Shown here: positions 26,438-35,267 of the stretch, piece by piece
How positions within the stretch are numbered: position 1 is the first letter of the stretch
How the letters are laid out: each line of letters starts with the position of its first letter
Assembly: GCF_000423445.1 (NCBI RefSeq)
Contig: NZ_AUHZ01000010.1
Location: forward strand, 58,104 to 122,103
From: Acidipropionibacterium thoenii DSM 20276
Lineage (GTDB): Bacteria > Actinomycetota > Actinomycetes > Propionibacteriales > Propionibacteriaceae
Direction of reading: 5' to 3'
Length of the DNA: 64,000 nucleotides
Translations under genes and position numbers: made by a program
Notes under the pieces: generated by a model
Told to the model about the DNA's origin: nothing
The model's input: the letters and a program-made list of their open reading frames with translations, nothing else
Databases searched by the model: none

Positions 26438-26539
26438 GCAGACTGGCTGCCTGCACGGCGGGCCGGGAAGCAGACTGGCTGACTGCACGGCGAGCCGGGT
26501 CGCAGGATGGCCCAGTTGCCCGGTTGCCCGGTTGCCCGG
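26438..26539. repeat. 32-bp direct repeat and 8-bp TTGCCCGG repeat
   Basis: Units 26438-26469 and 26470-26501 are adjacent near-copies (GCAGACTGGCTG start, differing at a few bases). A run of three TTGCCCGG copies follows (about 26516-26539). Both lie in the 256-bp gap between the GH35 gene and the ABC exporter gene. Confidence 0.8.
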
Positions 26540-26573
26540 AGGGCCGCGCCACAGGGCGGGCCCTGCGCAGAGG

Positions 26574-28628
26574 CTACCGGCTCGGCACCGCACCGGCGTC
26601 GACGGCGTCATCCCCCTCGATAGCGGCGTTGAACTGGGACTGGTAGAGGTCGTAGTAGACCCCGCGCGCGGCCAGTAGCTCGGAGTGGGAGCCCTGCTCG
26701 ACGATCGAGCCGTGCTCCATCACCAGGATGAGATCGGCGTCCCGGATGGTGGAGAGCCGGTGGGCGATGACGAAGCTGGTCCGCCCCGAGCGCAGGTTGT
26801 TCATCGCCTGCTGGACCAGCACCTCGGTGCGGGTGTCGACCGAACTGGTCGCCTCGTCGAGGATCAGCAGATCGGGGGCGGCCAGGAAGGCCCGGGCGAT
26901 GGTGATGAGCTGCTTCTCGCCGACCGAGACGTTCGACCCCTCCTCGTCGATGACGGTGTCGTAGCCATCGGGCAGGGAGTGCACGAAACGGTCCACATAG
27001 GCCGCCTTGGCCGCCGCCACGATCTCGGCCTCGTCGGCATCGGGGCGTCCGTAGGCGATGTTGTCGCGGATCGTCCCGGAGAACAGCCAGGTGTCCTGGA
27101 GCACCATCGAGATCCGCGATCTCAGCTCGGCCCGCGGCACGTCGCGGATGTCGACACCGTCCAGGGTGATCCGCCCCGAGTCGATCTCGTAGAACCGCAT
27201 CAGGAGGTTCACCAGGGTCGTCTTGCCGGCCCCGGTCGGCCCGACGATCGCCACCGTCTGGCCGGGTTCGGCGACCAGCGACAGGTCGGTGATGAGCGGG
27301 GAATCCGGGTCGTAGGAGAAGCCCACGTGCTCGAAGGCCACCCGTCCCGCGGTCGGGGGCAGGACGCCGTCGGACTCGGGGGACAGCTCCGAGGCGTCGA
27401 AGACCTCGAAGACCCGCTCGGCCGAGGCGACCCCGGACTGCAGCAGATTGGCCATCGAGGCGATCTGGGTGATCGGCTGGGTGAACATTCTCGAGTACTG
27501 GATGAAGGCCTGGACGTCGCCCAGCGGCAGCTGTCCGGCGGCCACCTTGAGGCAGCCCACCAGGACCACCACGGCGTAGTTGATATTGCCGATGAGGAAC
27601 ATCACCGGCTGGATCATCCCGGAGATGAACTGGGCCCTGAAGCTGGCCTGGTAGAGCTCCTCGTTGCGGTCGTGGAAGGACTCCGCGACGGCCTGCTGAC
27701 GCCCGAAGACCTTGACCAGGGAATGGCCCGAGTAGGCCTCCTCGACCTCGGAGTTGAGTTCTCCGGTGGACTTCCAGACGTGGGCGAACTGCACCTGGGA
27801 GCGCTTGCCGATCACCCCGGCGACCACCCCGGCGACCGGGATGACGACGATGCTGATCACCGCGAGCAGCGGCGAGACCCAGAACATCATCACGACCACG
27901 CCGATCACCATCAGCGCCGAGTTGAGCAACTGCTGGAGGGTCTGCTGGAGGGTCTGGGAGATGTTGTCGATGTCATTGGACATCCGGCTCATCAGCTCAC
28001 CGTGCGGCTGGCCGTCGAAATAGCTCAACGGCAGCCGGGCCAGCTTCGCGGAGAAGTTCTGGCGCAGCCGGTAGATGGCGTGCTGGACGGCGGTGTTGAG
28101 GAGGTATCCCTGCAGGAAGCCGAGGATCGCCGAGACCGCGTAGAGGGCCACCGCGAGCAGCACCACCAGGCCGAGTGCGTGGAAGTCGATCCCCCGGCCG
28201 GCGACGACGTCGCGGTACTGGTTGAGCACGTCGACGAATTTGGCCATCCCCTGGCCCGACTGGTCGCTGGAGCGCAGCAGGGAGATCAGCTGGTCGGCAT
28301 TCATGCCATCGGCCTGGGGGATCCGCGAGCCGATCTGGCGTCCGATCACCCCGGTGAAGATGATGTCGGTGGCCCTGCCGAGGACCTTGGGGCCGATCAC
28401 TGACAGGCCGACCGAGATCGCCGCGATGACCACCACGACGCTCAGCAGCACCTTCGAGATCCCCAGTTCCCGCAGCAGCCGCCGCAGCGAGGGGCCGAAG
28501 TTGACCGCCTTCTCTGCGACCCGGCCGCCGCCCATCGGGCCATGTCCGGCACCGCTGCGGGAGGACTCCCGGGCGATCTTGGCATGCTCCTGGGCCGAGA
28601 GGGTCTTGGTTCCGGTGTTCTCGCTCAT
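26574..28628 (-). CDS. ABC exporter half-transporter, catalytic-site subunit
   Basis: A 684-residue type IV ABC exporter subunit: a charged N-terminal 75 residues, six transmembrane helices, and an ATPase domain with Walker A GPTGAGKTT near 468, signature VSVGEKQLITIAR near 571 and Walker B LLILDEATSSVD near 593, with the catalytic glutamate. Together with the next gene it should form a heterodimer exporting drugs, lipids or peptides. The ATG overlaps the upstream gene's stop by 4 bp. Substrate unknown; the TetR gene upstream suggests an efflux role. Confidence 0.9.
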   Translation of the reverse strand: MSENTGTKTLSAQEHAKIARESSRSGAGHGPMGGGRVAEKAVNFGPSLRRLLRELGISKVLLSVVVVIAAISVGLSVIGPKVLGRATDIIFTGVIGRQIGSRIPQADGMNADQLISLLRSSDQSGQGMAKFVDVLNQYRDVVAGRGIDFHALGLVVLLAVALYAVSAILGFLQGYLLNTAVQHAIYRLRQNFSAKLARLPLSYFDGQPHGELMSRMSNDIDNISQTLQQTLQQLLNSALMVIGVVVMMFWVSPLLAVISIVVIPVAGVVAGVIGKRSQVQFAHVWKSTGELNSEVEEAYSGHSLVKVFGRQQAVAESFHDRNEELYQASFRAQFISGMIQPVMFLIGNINYAVVVLVGCLKVAAGQLPLGDVQAFIQYSRMFTQPITQIASMANLLQSGVASAERVFEVFDASELSPESDGVLPPTAGRVAFEHVGFSYDPDSPLITDLSLVAEPGQTVAIVGPTGAGKTTLVNLLMRFYEIDSGRITLDGVDIRDVPRAELRSRISMVLQDTWLFSGTIRDNIAYGRPDADEAEIVAAAKAAYVDRFVHSLPDGYDTVIDEEGSNVSVGEKQLITIARAFLAAPDLLILDEATSSVDTRTEVLVQQAMNNLRSGRTSFVIAHRLSTIRDADLILVMEHGSIVEQGSHSELLAARGVYYDLYQSQFNAAIEGDDAVDAGAVPSR

Positions 28629-30388
28629 GCCGCCTCCTCTGCTGACAGCTGCGAATTGACGATCTCGAGGTAGGTGGGGCAGCTGTCCAGGAGTTCCTGG
28701 TGGGTGCCGCGCCCGACCAGCCGGCCGCCCTCGATGACCAGGATCTGGTCGGCATTGCGGATGGTGGAGACGCGTTGGGCGACGATGAGCATCGCGCTGT
28801 CCCCGCCCCCTGCGGCGTCCTGCCCGCGACCCGACAGGGCCGCCGAGAGAGCGGCCCGCAGCCGGGCGTCGGTACCGACGTCCAGGGCCGAGAAGGAGTC
28901 ATCGAAGACGTAGATGTCGGGCTTCTTGACCAGTGCCCGGGCGATCGACAGCCGCTGACGCTGGCCGCCGGAGACATTCGTGCCGCCCTGGGCGATCGGG
29001 GACTCCAGGCCCTCGGGCATCCGGGAGACGAAGTCGGCGGCCTGGGCGATCCTGAGGGCCTCCCACAGTTCCTCATCGGTGGCCTCGGGGCGGCCCTGGC
29101 GCAGATTGGAGGCCACCGTCCCGCTGAACAGATAGGACTTCTGCGGAACCAGCCCGATCGCCGACCAGAGGGTCTCGGGGTCGACCTGTGCGACGTCGAC
29201 CCCGTCGACCAGCACCTGGCCGGCGGTGACGTCGACCAGCCGCGGAATGAGGTTCACCAGGGTGGTCTTGCCGGCTCCGGTCGATCCGATGATCGCCGTG
29301 GTGGTGCCCGGGTCCACCGAGAAGGAGATTCCCGAGAGCACCGGATCGTCGGCCCCCGGAAAGGCGAAGGAGACGTCGCGGAACTCCAGATGGCCACGCT
29401 GCGGCAGCCGGCGAACCGGGTCGGAGGGAGTCTTGACGCTGGAGCGGGTGGCCAGCACCTCGCTGATCCGGGTGGCGCAGACCGAGGCCCGCGGCCACAT
29501 GATGATCATCATGGTGGCCATCATCACCGAGAACAGGATCTGGATGAGGTAGGTGGTGAAGGCCGTCAGGGAGCCGATCTGGAGGCGACCGTCGTCGATG
29601 CGCGGGGCGGCGAACCAGAAGACGCCGATCTGGGAGAGGTTCATCACCAGCATCACGATCGGGAACATCGCCGCCATCAACCGGCCGACCGCGACCTGGA
29701 TCCTGAGCAGCTGGGAGTTGGTGGCGTCGAACCGGCGGGCCTCATAGGGCTCGCGGACGAAGGCGCGCACCACCCGGATGCCGGTGATCTGCTCGCGGGT
29801 GACGCGGTTGAGGTCGTCGATGCGCTTCTGGAGCCGGCCGAACAGTGGGCCCATGTTGGCCACGATGATGCCGATGCACACTCCCAGCAGCAGCACGGCG
29901 GCCACGATGATCCACGACAGCCAGACATTGGCGCGCAGCGCCATGATGATGCCGACCACCATCGTGATCGGGGCGCCCACGATGATCGCCAGGGTCATGA
30001 AGACCAGCATCTGCACCTGTTGGACGTCGTTGGTGGTGCGGGTGATGAGCGAGGGGGCGCCGAACTGGTTGACCTCGCGGGCGGAGAAGGACAGTGTCCG
30101 GCTGAACACCGCGTCGCGGATGTCGCGGCCCATTCCCATCGCGGTGAGGGCGGCGAAGTAGACCGCCACGACCTGGCAGATCGCCTGGCCTGCGGCGACC
30201 GCCAGCATCAGCGCCGAGCGCGACTTCACGTAGCCGGTGTCCAGGGCGACGACGCCGTTGTCGATGATGTCGGCGTTGATGGTCGGCAGCGTGAGGGCGG
30301 CGACCTGGGCGCCGGCCTGGAGGAGGAGGATGACGATCAGCTGGGGCCAGTATCGCCGAAGGTGGTGGCTGACGAGACTCACGAGCAC
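28625..30388 (-). CDS. ABC exporter half-transporter, degenerate-site subunit
   Basis: A 587-residue ABC exporter subunit with six transmembrane helices and an ATPase domain: Walker A GSTGAGKTT near 372, signature VSGGQRQRLSIAR near 473, Walker B IYVFDDSFSALD near 493. The residue after Walker B is aspartate rather than the catalytic glutamate, the usual sign of the degenerate site in heterodimeric exporters. Translation starts at GTG (30388 or, 6 bp inside, 30382, which gives a 4-bp GTGA overlap with the TetR stop). It is cotranscribed with both neighbours. Confidence 0.9.
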   Translation of the reverse strand: MLVSLVSHHLRRYWPQLIVILLLQAGAQVAALTLPTINADIIDNGVVALDTGYVKSRSALMLAVAAGQAICQVVAVYFAALTAMGMGRDIRDAVFSRTLSFSAREVNQFGAPSLITRTTNDVQQVQMLVFMTLAIIVGAPITMVVGIIMALRANVWLSWIIVAAVLLLGVCIGIIVANMGPLFGRLQKRIDDLNRVTREQITGIRVVRAFVREPYEARRFDATNSQLLRIQVAVGRLMAAMFPIVMLVMNLSQIGVFWFAAPRIDDGRLQIGSLTAFTTYLIQILFSVMMATMMIIMWPRASVCATRISEVLATRSSVKTPSDPVRRLPQRGHLEFRDVSFAFPGADDPVLSGISFSVDPGTTTAIIGSTGAGKTTLVNLIPRLVDVTAGQVLVDGVDVAQVDPETLWSAIGLVPQKSYLFSGTVASNLRQGRPEATDEELWEALRIAQAADFVSRMPEGLESPIAQGGTNVSGGQRQRLSIARALVKKPDIYVFDDSFSALDVGTDARLRAALSAALSGRGQDAAGGGDSAMLIVAQRVSTIRNADQILVIEGGRLVGRGTHQELLDSCPTYLEIVNSQLSAEEAA

Positions 30389-31323
30389 GGCGACTCCTGG
30401 AGTGGGGTGGGGAGGGAGGATGGGGTTTCGGGCGTCGAGGACTGGGGGGACGCCGCAGGGCTGCTGCCCGGCGGCATCGGCCCGGTCGACTCGGTGGTCG
30501 GGGTCGACTCGGTGGTCGGGGCCGACTCGGCTGATTCAGTTGTCGGGGTCGACCCGGTGGTCGGGGCCGACTCGGCCGGCTCGGTGGCGATCCCGTTGAG
30601 CAGGATGTCGGTGAGCTCGGCGGGGGAGAACTGGTGGGCGGAGCCGGCGAACGGCCGGTTGGTGGTGGTCACCGCCGACACCAGCAGGGTGCAGGCCTGG
30701 TCGGTGGGGATCCGCAGCCGATCGGCGTAGGGCTCCAGAAGATCCTTGAGGCAGGCCGTCACGGCGGCGAACCAGGTGCGGATGCCGCTGCGCGGGTCCT
30801 CGGGATGGTGTCCCTGATGGCGGTCATGGCGGGGGCCGCCGAGATCACCCTCGGCTCCCGGGCCGGCGTCGGCCTCCGACAGGTCGTCGCGGCCCGCAGT
30901 GCCGGCCTGCGACCCAACCGCCCGGCGTCCACCATCGTCCGGGCCCCGGCGGGATCCGGCGTCGCGGCCGCCGGAGTGCAGATGGTGGGGATGGACGGCC
31001 GTCATCACTGCGGTGATGGTGCCCAGATCCGAGGCCATCAGCTCCAGGGCCCGCTCGACCCGCTGGGCCAGTTCGAGGTCGCCGGGCAGTGCCCTGATCC
31101 TGGCGCACAGGTCGGCCGGATCGAAGACGTCGTCGACGACGGCCCACAGCAGTTCGTCCTTGGAGTCGAAGTGCCGGAAGATCGTGCCCTCGGCGATGCC
31201 TGCCGCCTCGGCCACCTGGCGGATGGTGAAGGTGACCTTGGTGCTGATGAGCAGCTGCCGGGCCGCCGCGATGATGGAGGCCCGGCGCTGACCTGGGGGC
31301 ATCGGCCGGGCGCGCGGAGACAT
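30379..31323 (-). CDS. TetR-family regulator of the ABC exporter
   Basis: The N-terminal helix-turn-helix is clear (IIAAARQLLISTKVTFTIRQVAEAAGIAEGTIFRHFDSKDELL). The rest is odd: residues from about 115 to 180 are Gly/Asp/Arg-rich and look like linker, and the last 70 residues are a Thr/Ser/Pro/Glu tail with repeats of ESAPTTESTPTT type. The protein is about 314 residues from the ATG at 31323, long for TetR. That ATG was chosen because the palindromic operator (31337-31358) covers the alternative start at 31353 and a -10 TATTCT lies 7 bp upstream. It leads the operon and overlaps the exporter gene. Confidence 0.82.
   Translation of the reverse strand: MSPRARPMPPGQRRASIIAAARQLLISTKVTFTIRQVAEAAGIAEGTIFRHFDSKDELLWAVVDDVFDPADLCARIRALPGDLELAQRVERALELMASDLGTITAVMTAVHPHHLHSGGRDAGSRRGPDDGGRRAVGSQAGTAGRDDLSEADAGPGAEGDLGGPRHDRHQGHHPEDPRSGIRTWFAAVTACLKDLLEPYADRLRIPTDQACTLLVSAVTTTNRPFAGSAHQFSPAELTDILLNGIATEPAESAPTTGSTPTTESAESAPTTESTPTTESTGPMPPGSSPAASPQSSTPETPSSLPTPLQESPCS
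30490..30575 (-). repeat. Repeat array encoding the TetR protein tail
   Basis: Diverged repeats of GGTCGACTCGGTGGTCGGGG type (plus sense) encode the Thr/Ser/Pro/Glu tail of the TetR protein. The units keep the reading frame. Confidence 0.7.
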
Positions 31324-31330
31324 GCCGAGA

Positions 31331-31358
31331 AGAATATGTGAGTGAGCACTCACTCACA
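31331..31358 (-). promoter_or_regulatory. TetR gene promoter with palindromic operator
   Basis: The 22-bp site 31337-31358 reads TGTGAGTGAG then CA then CTCACTCACA, pairing at 20 of 22 positions. It abuts a -10 TATTCT (31331-31336, minus strand) that lies 7 bp from the ATG, so the mRNA is probably leaderless. The layout predicts self-repression of tetR and the ABC genes. Confidence 0.8.
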
Positions 31359-31396
31359 AGTCGGCGTCTCCCCAGCCGGCGTCATCTCATCCTGCC

Positions 31397-32374
31397 TCAT
31401 CTCACGATGGTGGTGCCCGCACTGCCGTCCAGCAGCCTCCCCAGGTCCGACAGTCGCCCGATGACCGCCCGGCCGTCGTGCTTGCGGACGTAGTCTCAGC
31501 CGGCCTTGACCTTGGGTCCCATCGACCCGGCCGCGAAGTCCATCCTCTCCAGCTCGGCGACGGTGGCCACTTCCAGCGGCCGGGCCCGGGGGGTGCCCCA
31601 GTCGACCATCACGGCGTCGGCGTCGGTGGCCAGCACCAGCACGTCGGCCCTGAGCTCGGAGGCGAACAGCGCCGAGCTGGCGTCCTTGTCGAGGACCGCC
31701 TCCACCCCGATGTAGCTGCCCCGGGCGTCCCGGGCGATCGGGATGCCTCCGCCGCCGGTGCAGATGACGATGTGGCCGGCGGCCAGCAGCTGCTTGGTGG
31801 AGTCCACCTGGATGATCCTTCGCGGCTGCGGGCTGGGGACCACCCGCCGCGGCGAGCCACCGTCATCGGCGAAGGTCCAGCCGTGCTCGGCGGCCAGCTT
31901 CGCGGCCTCCTGAGGGGTGTAGATCGGCCCGACGAACTTGGTCGGGTGCTGGAAGGCCGGGTCCTCCAGGGAGACCTCGGCCAGGGTGAGGACGGTGGTG
32001 ACCAGCCGTTGCCCGGCTCCGCTGCGGACCGGCACCCCTGCGCGGCGGGCCTGGGCCCGCTGCTGCTTGGTCAGCGACCTCGCCCGCCGGGTCATCTCGT
32101 TGCGCAACTCGGTCTCGATGAGGTAGCCGATCATTCCCTGGGTCTCGGCGCCCAGCACGTCCAGCGGCAACGGCTGATGGCCCTCAGGGCCGCGCTGCAG
32201 GGCGAGCATCCCGACCTGGGGACCGTTGCCGTGCGTGATGACCAGCTGATGGTCGACCGCGGCGTCCAGCAGCGGCCCGCAGGCCTTGCGGATCTCGGCG
32301 CGCTGGTCGGCGACGGTGTTGGGCCGCCCGCGCGGGGCGATGGCGTTGCCGCCGACGCCAAAGACGATTCTCAT
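31397..32374 (-). pseudogene. arcC: Carbamate kinase, interrupted near the C-terminus by an in-frame TGA
   Basis: The frame from 32374 encodes a carbamate kinase (carbamoyl phosphate + ADP to carbamate + ATP): GVGGNAIAPRG at the N-terminus, ITHGNGPQVGMLALQ near 47, CTGGGGIPIARD near 212, LATDADAVMVDWG near 253 and FAAGSMGPKVKAG at 280-292. A TGA at 31496-31498 then stops it at 292 residues. Past the stop, the same frame runs on with DYVRKHDGRAVIGRLSDL and ends GTTIVR at a TGA at 31397, which resembles the normal C-terminal end of the family and gives about 325 codons. The gene has probably taken a nonsense mutation; the shortened protein might still be active. No arcA or arcB is adjacent. Confidence 0.75.
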
Positions 32375-32474
32375 CGGTGATCTCCCTGGCCGGTGGTGTT
32401 GTGGAAAGGAGGGGTCGGACGCCGCGGAGCCTGACTTCCCCGGCGTCAGGCAGGCCCGGGCCGCGGGCCTGCCC

Positions 32475-32867
32475 TCAGCTCAGGGTGACCGCCGTCCCGT
32501 AGGCGCACACCTCGGAGGCGCCGTCGCTGATCGCCGAGGTGTCGAACCTCAGCCCCAGGACGGCGTCGGCGCCGGCCTGCTGGGCCAGCCCCACCATCGC
32601 GTCGACGGCGTCCTGCCGTGTCACCGCGAGGATGTCGGACAGATCAGCGCGAGGGCTGAGCTCCCGAGACCGGGTGACGCAGCCCGACACGGCACCCAGT
32701 ACCGTGCCGATGGTCCGGCCCGGGAAGGCCTCCAGGGTGAGCACGGGAATGCCGTGGTGCGGGAAACCGGCGGTGATGCGAGGGGGCTCGGGAAGGGGGA
32801 TCGGCGGCACCGGTGCTGGCGGAGGACGCCAGCCGGGCGGCGGCCCAACAGGTGGGGATGACGTCAT
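32475..32867 (-). CDS. YbjQ/UPF0145-family protein
   Basis: A 130-residue protein whose last 100 residues match the YbjQ (heavy-metal-binding, UPF0145) family: GIPVLTLEAFPGRTIGTVLGAVSGCVTRSR, DAVDAMVGLAQQAGADAVLGLRFDTSAI and a C-terminal CAYGTAVTL. The family forms small pentameric barrels of unknown job. The first 30 residues are Pro-rich (PPPGWRPPPAPVPP). A -10 TAGCAT (32874-32879) lies 6 bp before the ATG, so the mRNA is probably leaderless. The 100-bp gap to the carbamate kinase gene holds nothing recognisable. Confidence 0.85.
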   Translation of the reverse strand: MTSSPPVGPPPGWRPPPAPVPPIPLPEPPRITAGFPHHGIPVLTLEAFPGRTIGTVLGAVSGCVTRSRELSPRADLSDILAVTRQDAVDAMVGLAQQAGADAVLGLRFDTSAISDGASEVCAYGTAVTLS

Positions 32868-32873
32868 GGCCCG

Positions 32874-32879
32874 ATGCTA
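32874..32879 (-). promoter_or_regulatory. Leaderless -10 of the ybjQ-like gene
   Basis: TAGCAT on the minus strand, 6 bp before the ATG at 32867. No ribosome site is present. Confidence 0.5.
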
Positions 32880-33082
32880 GTTCGGCCGCGTCCTGCCTGA
32901 GGCGAGCTGCGTCTCGACCTCCCGGTATCCCGCCGGAATCTCGCCGCCAGACCCTCGACAGCTGTCGGACCCTTGACCGGCCACCCCGCCCGGACCCCGG
33001 ACACCCAGACGCCGACACCACCCAGCCCCGCGAACTGCGGGCCCCGACAGCTGCCAGCCCCCGAGATCCGAGCGGCCCCCGA

Positions 33083-33088
33083 TAGACT
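33083..33088 (+). promoter_or_regulatory. Leaderless -10 of lysS
   Basis: TAGACT lies 6 bp before the GTG start of lysS. The same TAGACTGG sequence precedes the trpG-type gene at 37062. Confidence 0.6.
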
Positions 33089-33094
33089 GGGCCG

Positions 33095-34705
33095 GTGAGT
33101 CAGCATCGAAACGAAGGCCGTCAGCCCCTCCCCACCACTGGATCCCAGACCCAGGGCGCCACGGCCCAGGCCAAGCCCGGCGATCCCGAGGACCAGGCCC
33201 CTGACGTCTCCGAGCAGATGCAGGTCCGGCTCGCCAAGCGCTCCCGGATCCTGGCCGACGGCGGCCAGCCCTACCCGGTCGACCTGACCCGCGACCACAC
33301 CGTCCCCCAGATCAAGGCCGCCTACACCGGCCCCGATGGCGAGCCCACCCTGGAGCCCGGCCAGGAGACGGAGGACGTCGTCACCATCGGTGGCCGCGTC
33401 GTCTTCGTCCGCAACACCGGCAAGCTGTGCTTCGCCTCCCTCCAGGACGGCTTCACCGAGACCTCCAACGGCGAGCGTCTCCAGGTGATGGTGTCCAAGG
33501 CCGAGGTCGGTGCCGAGGCCCTCGCACAGTGGAAGGCCGACGTCGACCTGGGCGACTTCGTCTGGATCCGCGGCCGTGTGGTCCGCTCCCGCCGTGGCGA
33601 GCTGAGCGTGATGGCCTCCCAGTGGCGAATGGCGTCCAAGGCCCTTCGTCCGCTGCCCAACCTTCACACCGAGCTGTCGGAGGAGTCCCGGGTGCGGCGC
33701 CGCTACGCCGACCTGGTCGTCCGCGAGGAGTCCCGCACCATGGTGCGCACCCGCGCCGCGATCACCCGCGCGATCCGCACCGCCCTGGACTCCGACGGCT
33801 TCCTCGAGGTCGAGACGCCGACTCTCCAGTTGGTGCACGGCGGGGCGGCGGCCCGGCCCTTCAACACCCATCTCAACGCCTTCGACATCGACATGAGCCT
33901 TCGGATCGCCCTGGAGCTCTACCTCAAGCGGGCGATGGTCGGCGGGGTCGACCGCGTCTACGAGATGGGGCGGGTGTTCCGCAATGAGGGCATCGACTCC
34001 TCCCACTCGGCGGAGTTCTCGATGCTGGAGGCCTACATGAGCTGGGGCAACCAGTTCACCATCGCCGAGGTGATCAAGAAGATCATCCTCACCGCCGCCG
34101 ATGCGGTCGGCATCCATCAGATCGAGACGCCGTCGGGGGTCATCGACCTGGACGGGCAGTGGCGCTGGGTCAAGGTCTATCCCGGCCTGAGTGAGGCTCT
34201 GGGTGAGGAGATCACCTTGGAGACGCCGGTCGAGCGGCTCCGTGAGATCGCTGCGGATCGCGGGGTGGCCATCGACCCCAAGTTCGAGGCCGGCAAGATC
34301 GTCATGGAGCTGTTCGGGGAGATCGTCGAGCCGACCCTGCTGCAGCCCACATTCGTCTGCGACTACCCGGCGATCGCCCAGCCGCTGGCCCGGCCGCACC
34401 GTGACGACCCGCGGATGGTGGAGGCCTGGGACCTCATCATCGGCGGGATGGAGCGCGGCACCGGATTCTCCGAACTGGTCGACCCGGTGATCCAGCGTCG
34501 GGTGCTCACCGAGCAGTCGCTGGCCGCAGCTGCCGGCGATCCCGAGGCGATGCAGCTCGACGAGGACTTCCTGGAGGCCCTGGAGTTCGGTTGCCCGCCG
34601 ATGGGCGGTCTGGGTCTGGGAGTCGACCGACTGGTGATGCTGTTCACCAATGCAGGGATTCGCGAGACGATCCTCTTCCCGTTGCTCAAGCCCGAACAGC
34701 GTTAG
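33095..34705 (+). CDS. lysS: Lysyl-tRNA synthetase (class II)
   Basis: A 536-residue class II enzyme that charges tRNA-Lys. An N-terminal OB-fold anticodon domain ([24 protein letters not shown]) precedes the catalytic core with motif 1 ([20 protein letters not shown]), motif 2 ([24 protein letters not shown]) and motif 3 ([20 protein letters not shown]). HSAEF replaces the more common HNPEF in motif 2. The first 35 residues are a polar extension. Start is GTG, 6 bp after a -10 element, with no ribosome site, so translation is probably leaderless. It is convergent with crgA. Confidence 0.95.
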   Translation: MSQHRNEGRQPLPTTGSQTQGATAQAKPGDPEDQAPDVSEQMQVRLAKRSRILADGGQPYPVDLTRDHTVPQIKAAYTGPDGEPTLEPGQETEDVVTIGGRVVFVRNTGKLCFASLQDGFTETSNGERLQVMVSKAEVGAEALAQWKADVDLGDFVWIRGRVVRSRRGELSVMASQWRMASKALRPLPNLHTELSEESRVRRRYADLVVREESRTMVRTRAAITRAIRTALDSDGFLEVETPTLQLVHGGAAARPFNTHLNAFDIDMSLRIALELYLKRAMVGGVDRVYEMGRVFRNEGIDSSHSAEFSMLEAYMSWGNQFTIAEVIKKIILTAADAVGIHQIETPSGVIDLDGQWRWVKVYPGLSEALGEEITLETPVERLREIAADRGVAIDPKFEAGKIVMELFGEIVEPTLLQPTFVCDYPAIAQPLARPHRDDPRMVEAWDLIIGGMERGTGFSELVDPVIQRRVLTEQSLAAAAGDPEAMQLDEDFLEALEFGCPPMGGLGLGVDRLVMLFTNAGIRETILFPLLKPEQR

Positions 34706-34770
34706 GCCTTTCCCGCTGGGGAGGTCTGAGCGGCGTGGTCTCGGTCGTTGGTGGCTGGTGACGCCTCGGC

Positions 34771-34910
34771 GGCGCTGGTTTCTGGGGGCGGGTGACGCTC
34801 CGGTGACGCTGGTTTCTGGCTCGGCGCTGGGGCGTGGGTGGCGCTGACTTCTGGCTCGGCGCTGACGCCCGGGTGACGCTGGCTTCTGGCTCGGCGCTGG
34901 GGCGTGGGCG
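34771..34910. repeat. 35-bp tandem repeat, about four copies
   Basis: Units share GGTTTCTGG / TTCTGGCTCGGCGCTG cores, beginning near 34771, 34805, 34840 and 34875. The units at 34805 and 34875 are the closest pair, exactly 70 bp apart. Confidence 0.8.
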
Positions 34911-34982
34911 ACGGTGGTGTCTGGTCGCTGGGGGATTGGGCCGCGATCGGGCCCCCAGCCTTCTTGCTCGGCCACTCCCCAC

Positions 34983-35054
34983 CCACGTTCGTCCTCAAAT
35001 CCGACGTTCGTCCTGGAATTCCAGGACGAACGTCGGATTTGAGGACGAACGTGG
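34983..35054. repeat. 72-bp perfect palindrome, copy B
   Basis: The arms 34983-35018 and 35019-35054 are exact reverse complements centred on GAATTC. Compared with copy A (6941-7012), arm positions 16, 20 and 22 differ (C/A, T/C, G/A), and the partner positions in the other arm have changed to match. It lies between the 3' ends of lysS and crgA. Confidence 0.95.
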
Positions 35055-35069
35055 ACTGCGGTCTTCGTG

Positions 35070-35267
35070 CGGGTCACGCATCCCATCTGGAGGTGACTGC
35101 TTCCAGGGGTGTGGCGGCGAAGGCCCGGCCATGCATCCCGTCTGGACGCGGCTGCTTCCAGAGGGTGGCCGCGGCGAACGGGCCGGCAGTGCATCCCGTC
35201 TGGGGGCGACTACTTCCAGAGGGTGGCCACGGCGAAGGCCCCGGCCATGCATCCCATCCCGATGAGG
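35070..35267. repeat. 55-58-bp tandem repeat built from the crgA 3' end
   Basis: Units start at 35097, 35152 and 35210; a partial one lies at about 35070-35096. The unit at 35210 is the true end of crgA (its last 19 codons); the others are diverged copies beyond the stop. Shared cores are TTCCAGAGGGTGGC and ATGCATCCC. Confidence 0.85.

Larger units (their letters stand above)
34706..35209. other. Repeat-filled gap between lysS and crgA
   Basis: Five hundred bases with no gene. In order it holds a period-35 array (34771-34910), the 72-bp palindrome B (34983-35054) and copies of the crgA 3' end (35070-35209). The genes converge here. Confidence 0.85.

Noticed and set aside
31496..31498. Selenocysteine or programmed readthrough at the carbamate kinase TGA
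   Set aside because: Carbamate kinase has no known selenocysteine form and no clear hairpin follows the stop; a plain nonsense mutation is simpler.
32864..35194. A 776-residue minus-strand open frame across lysS
   Set aside because: It is antisense to lysS and continues through palindrome B and the repeats; the composition is that of a shadow frame.
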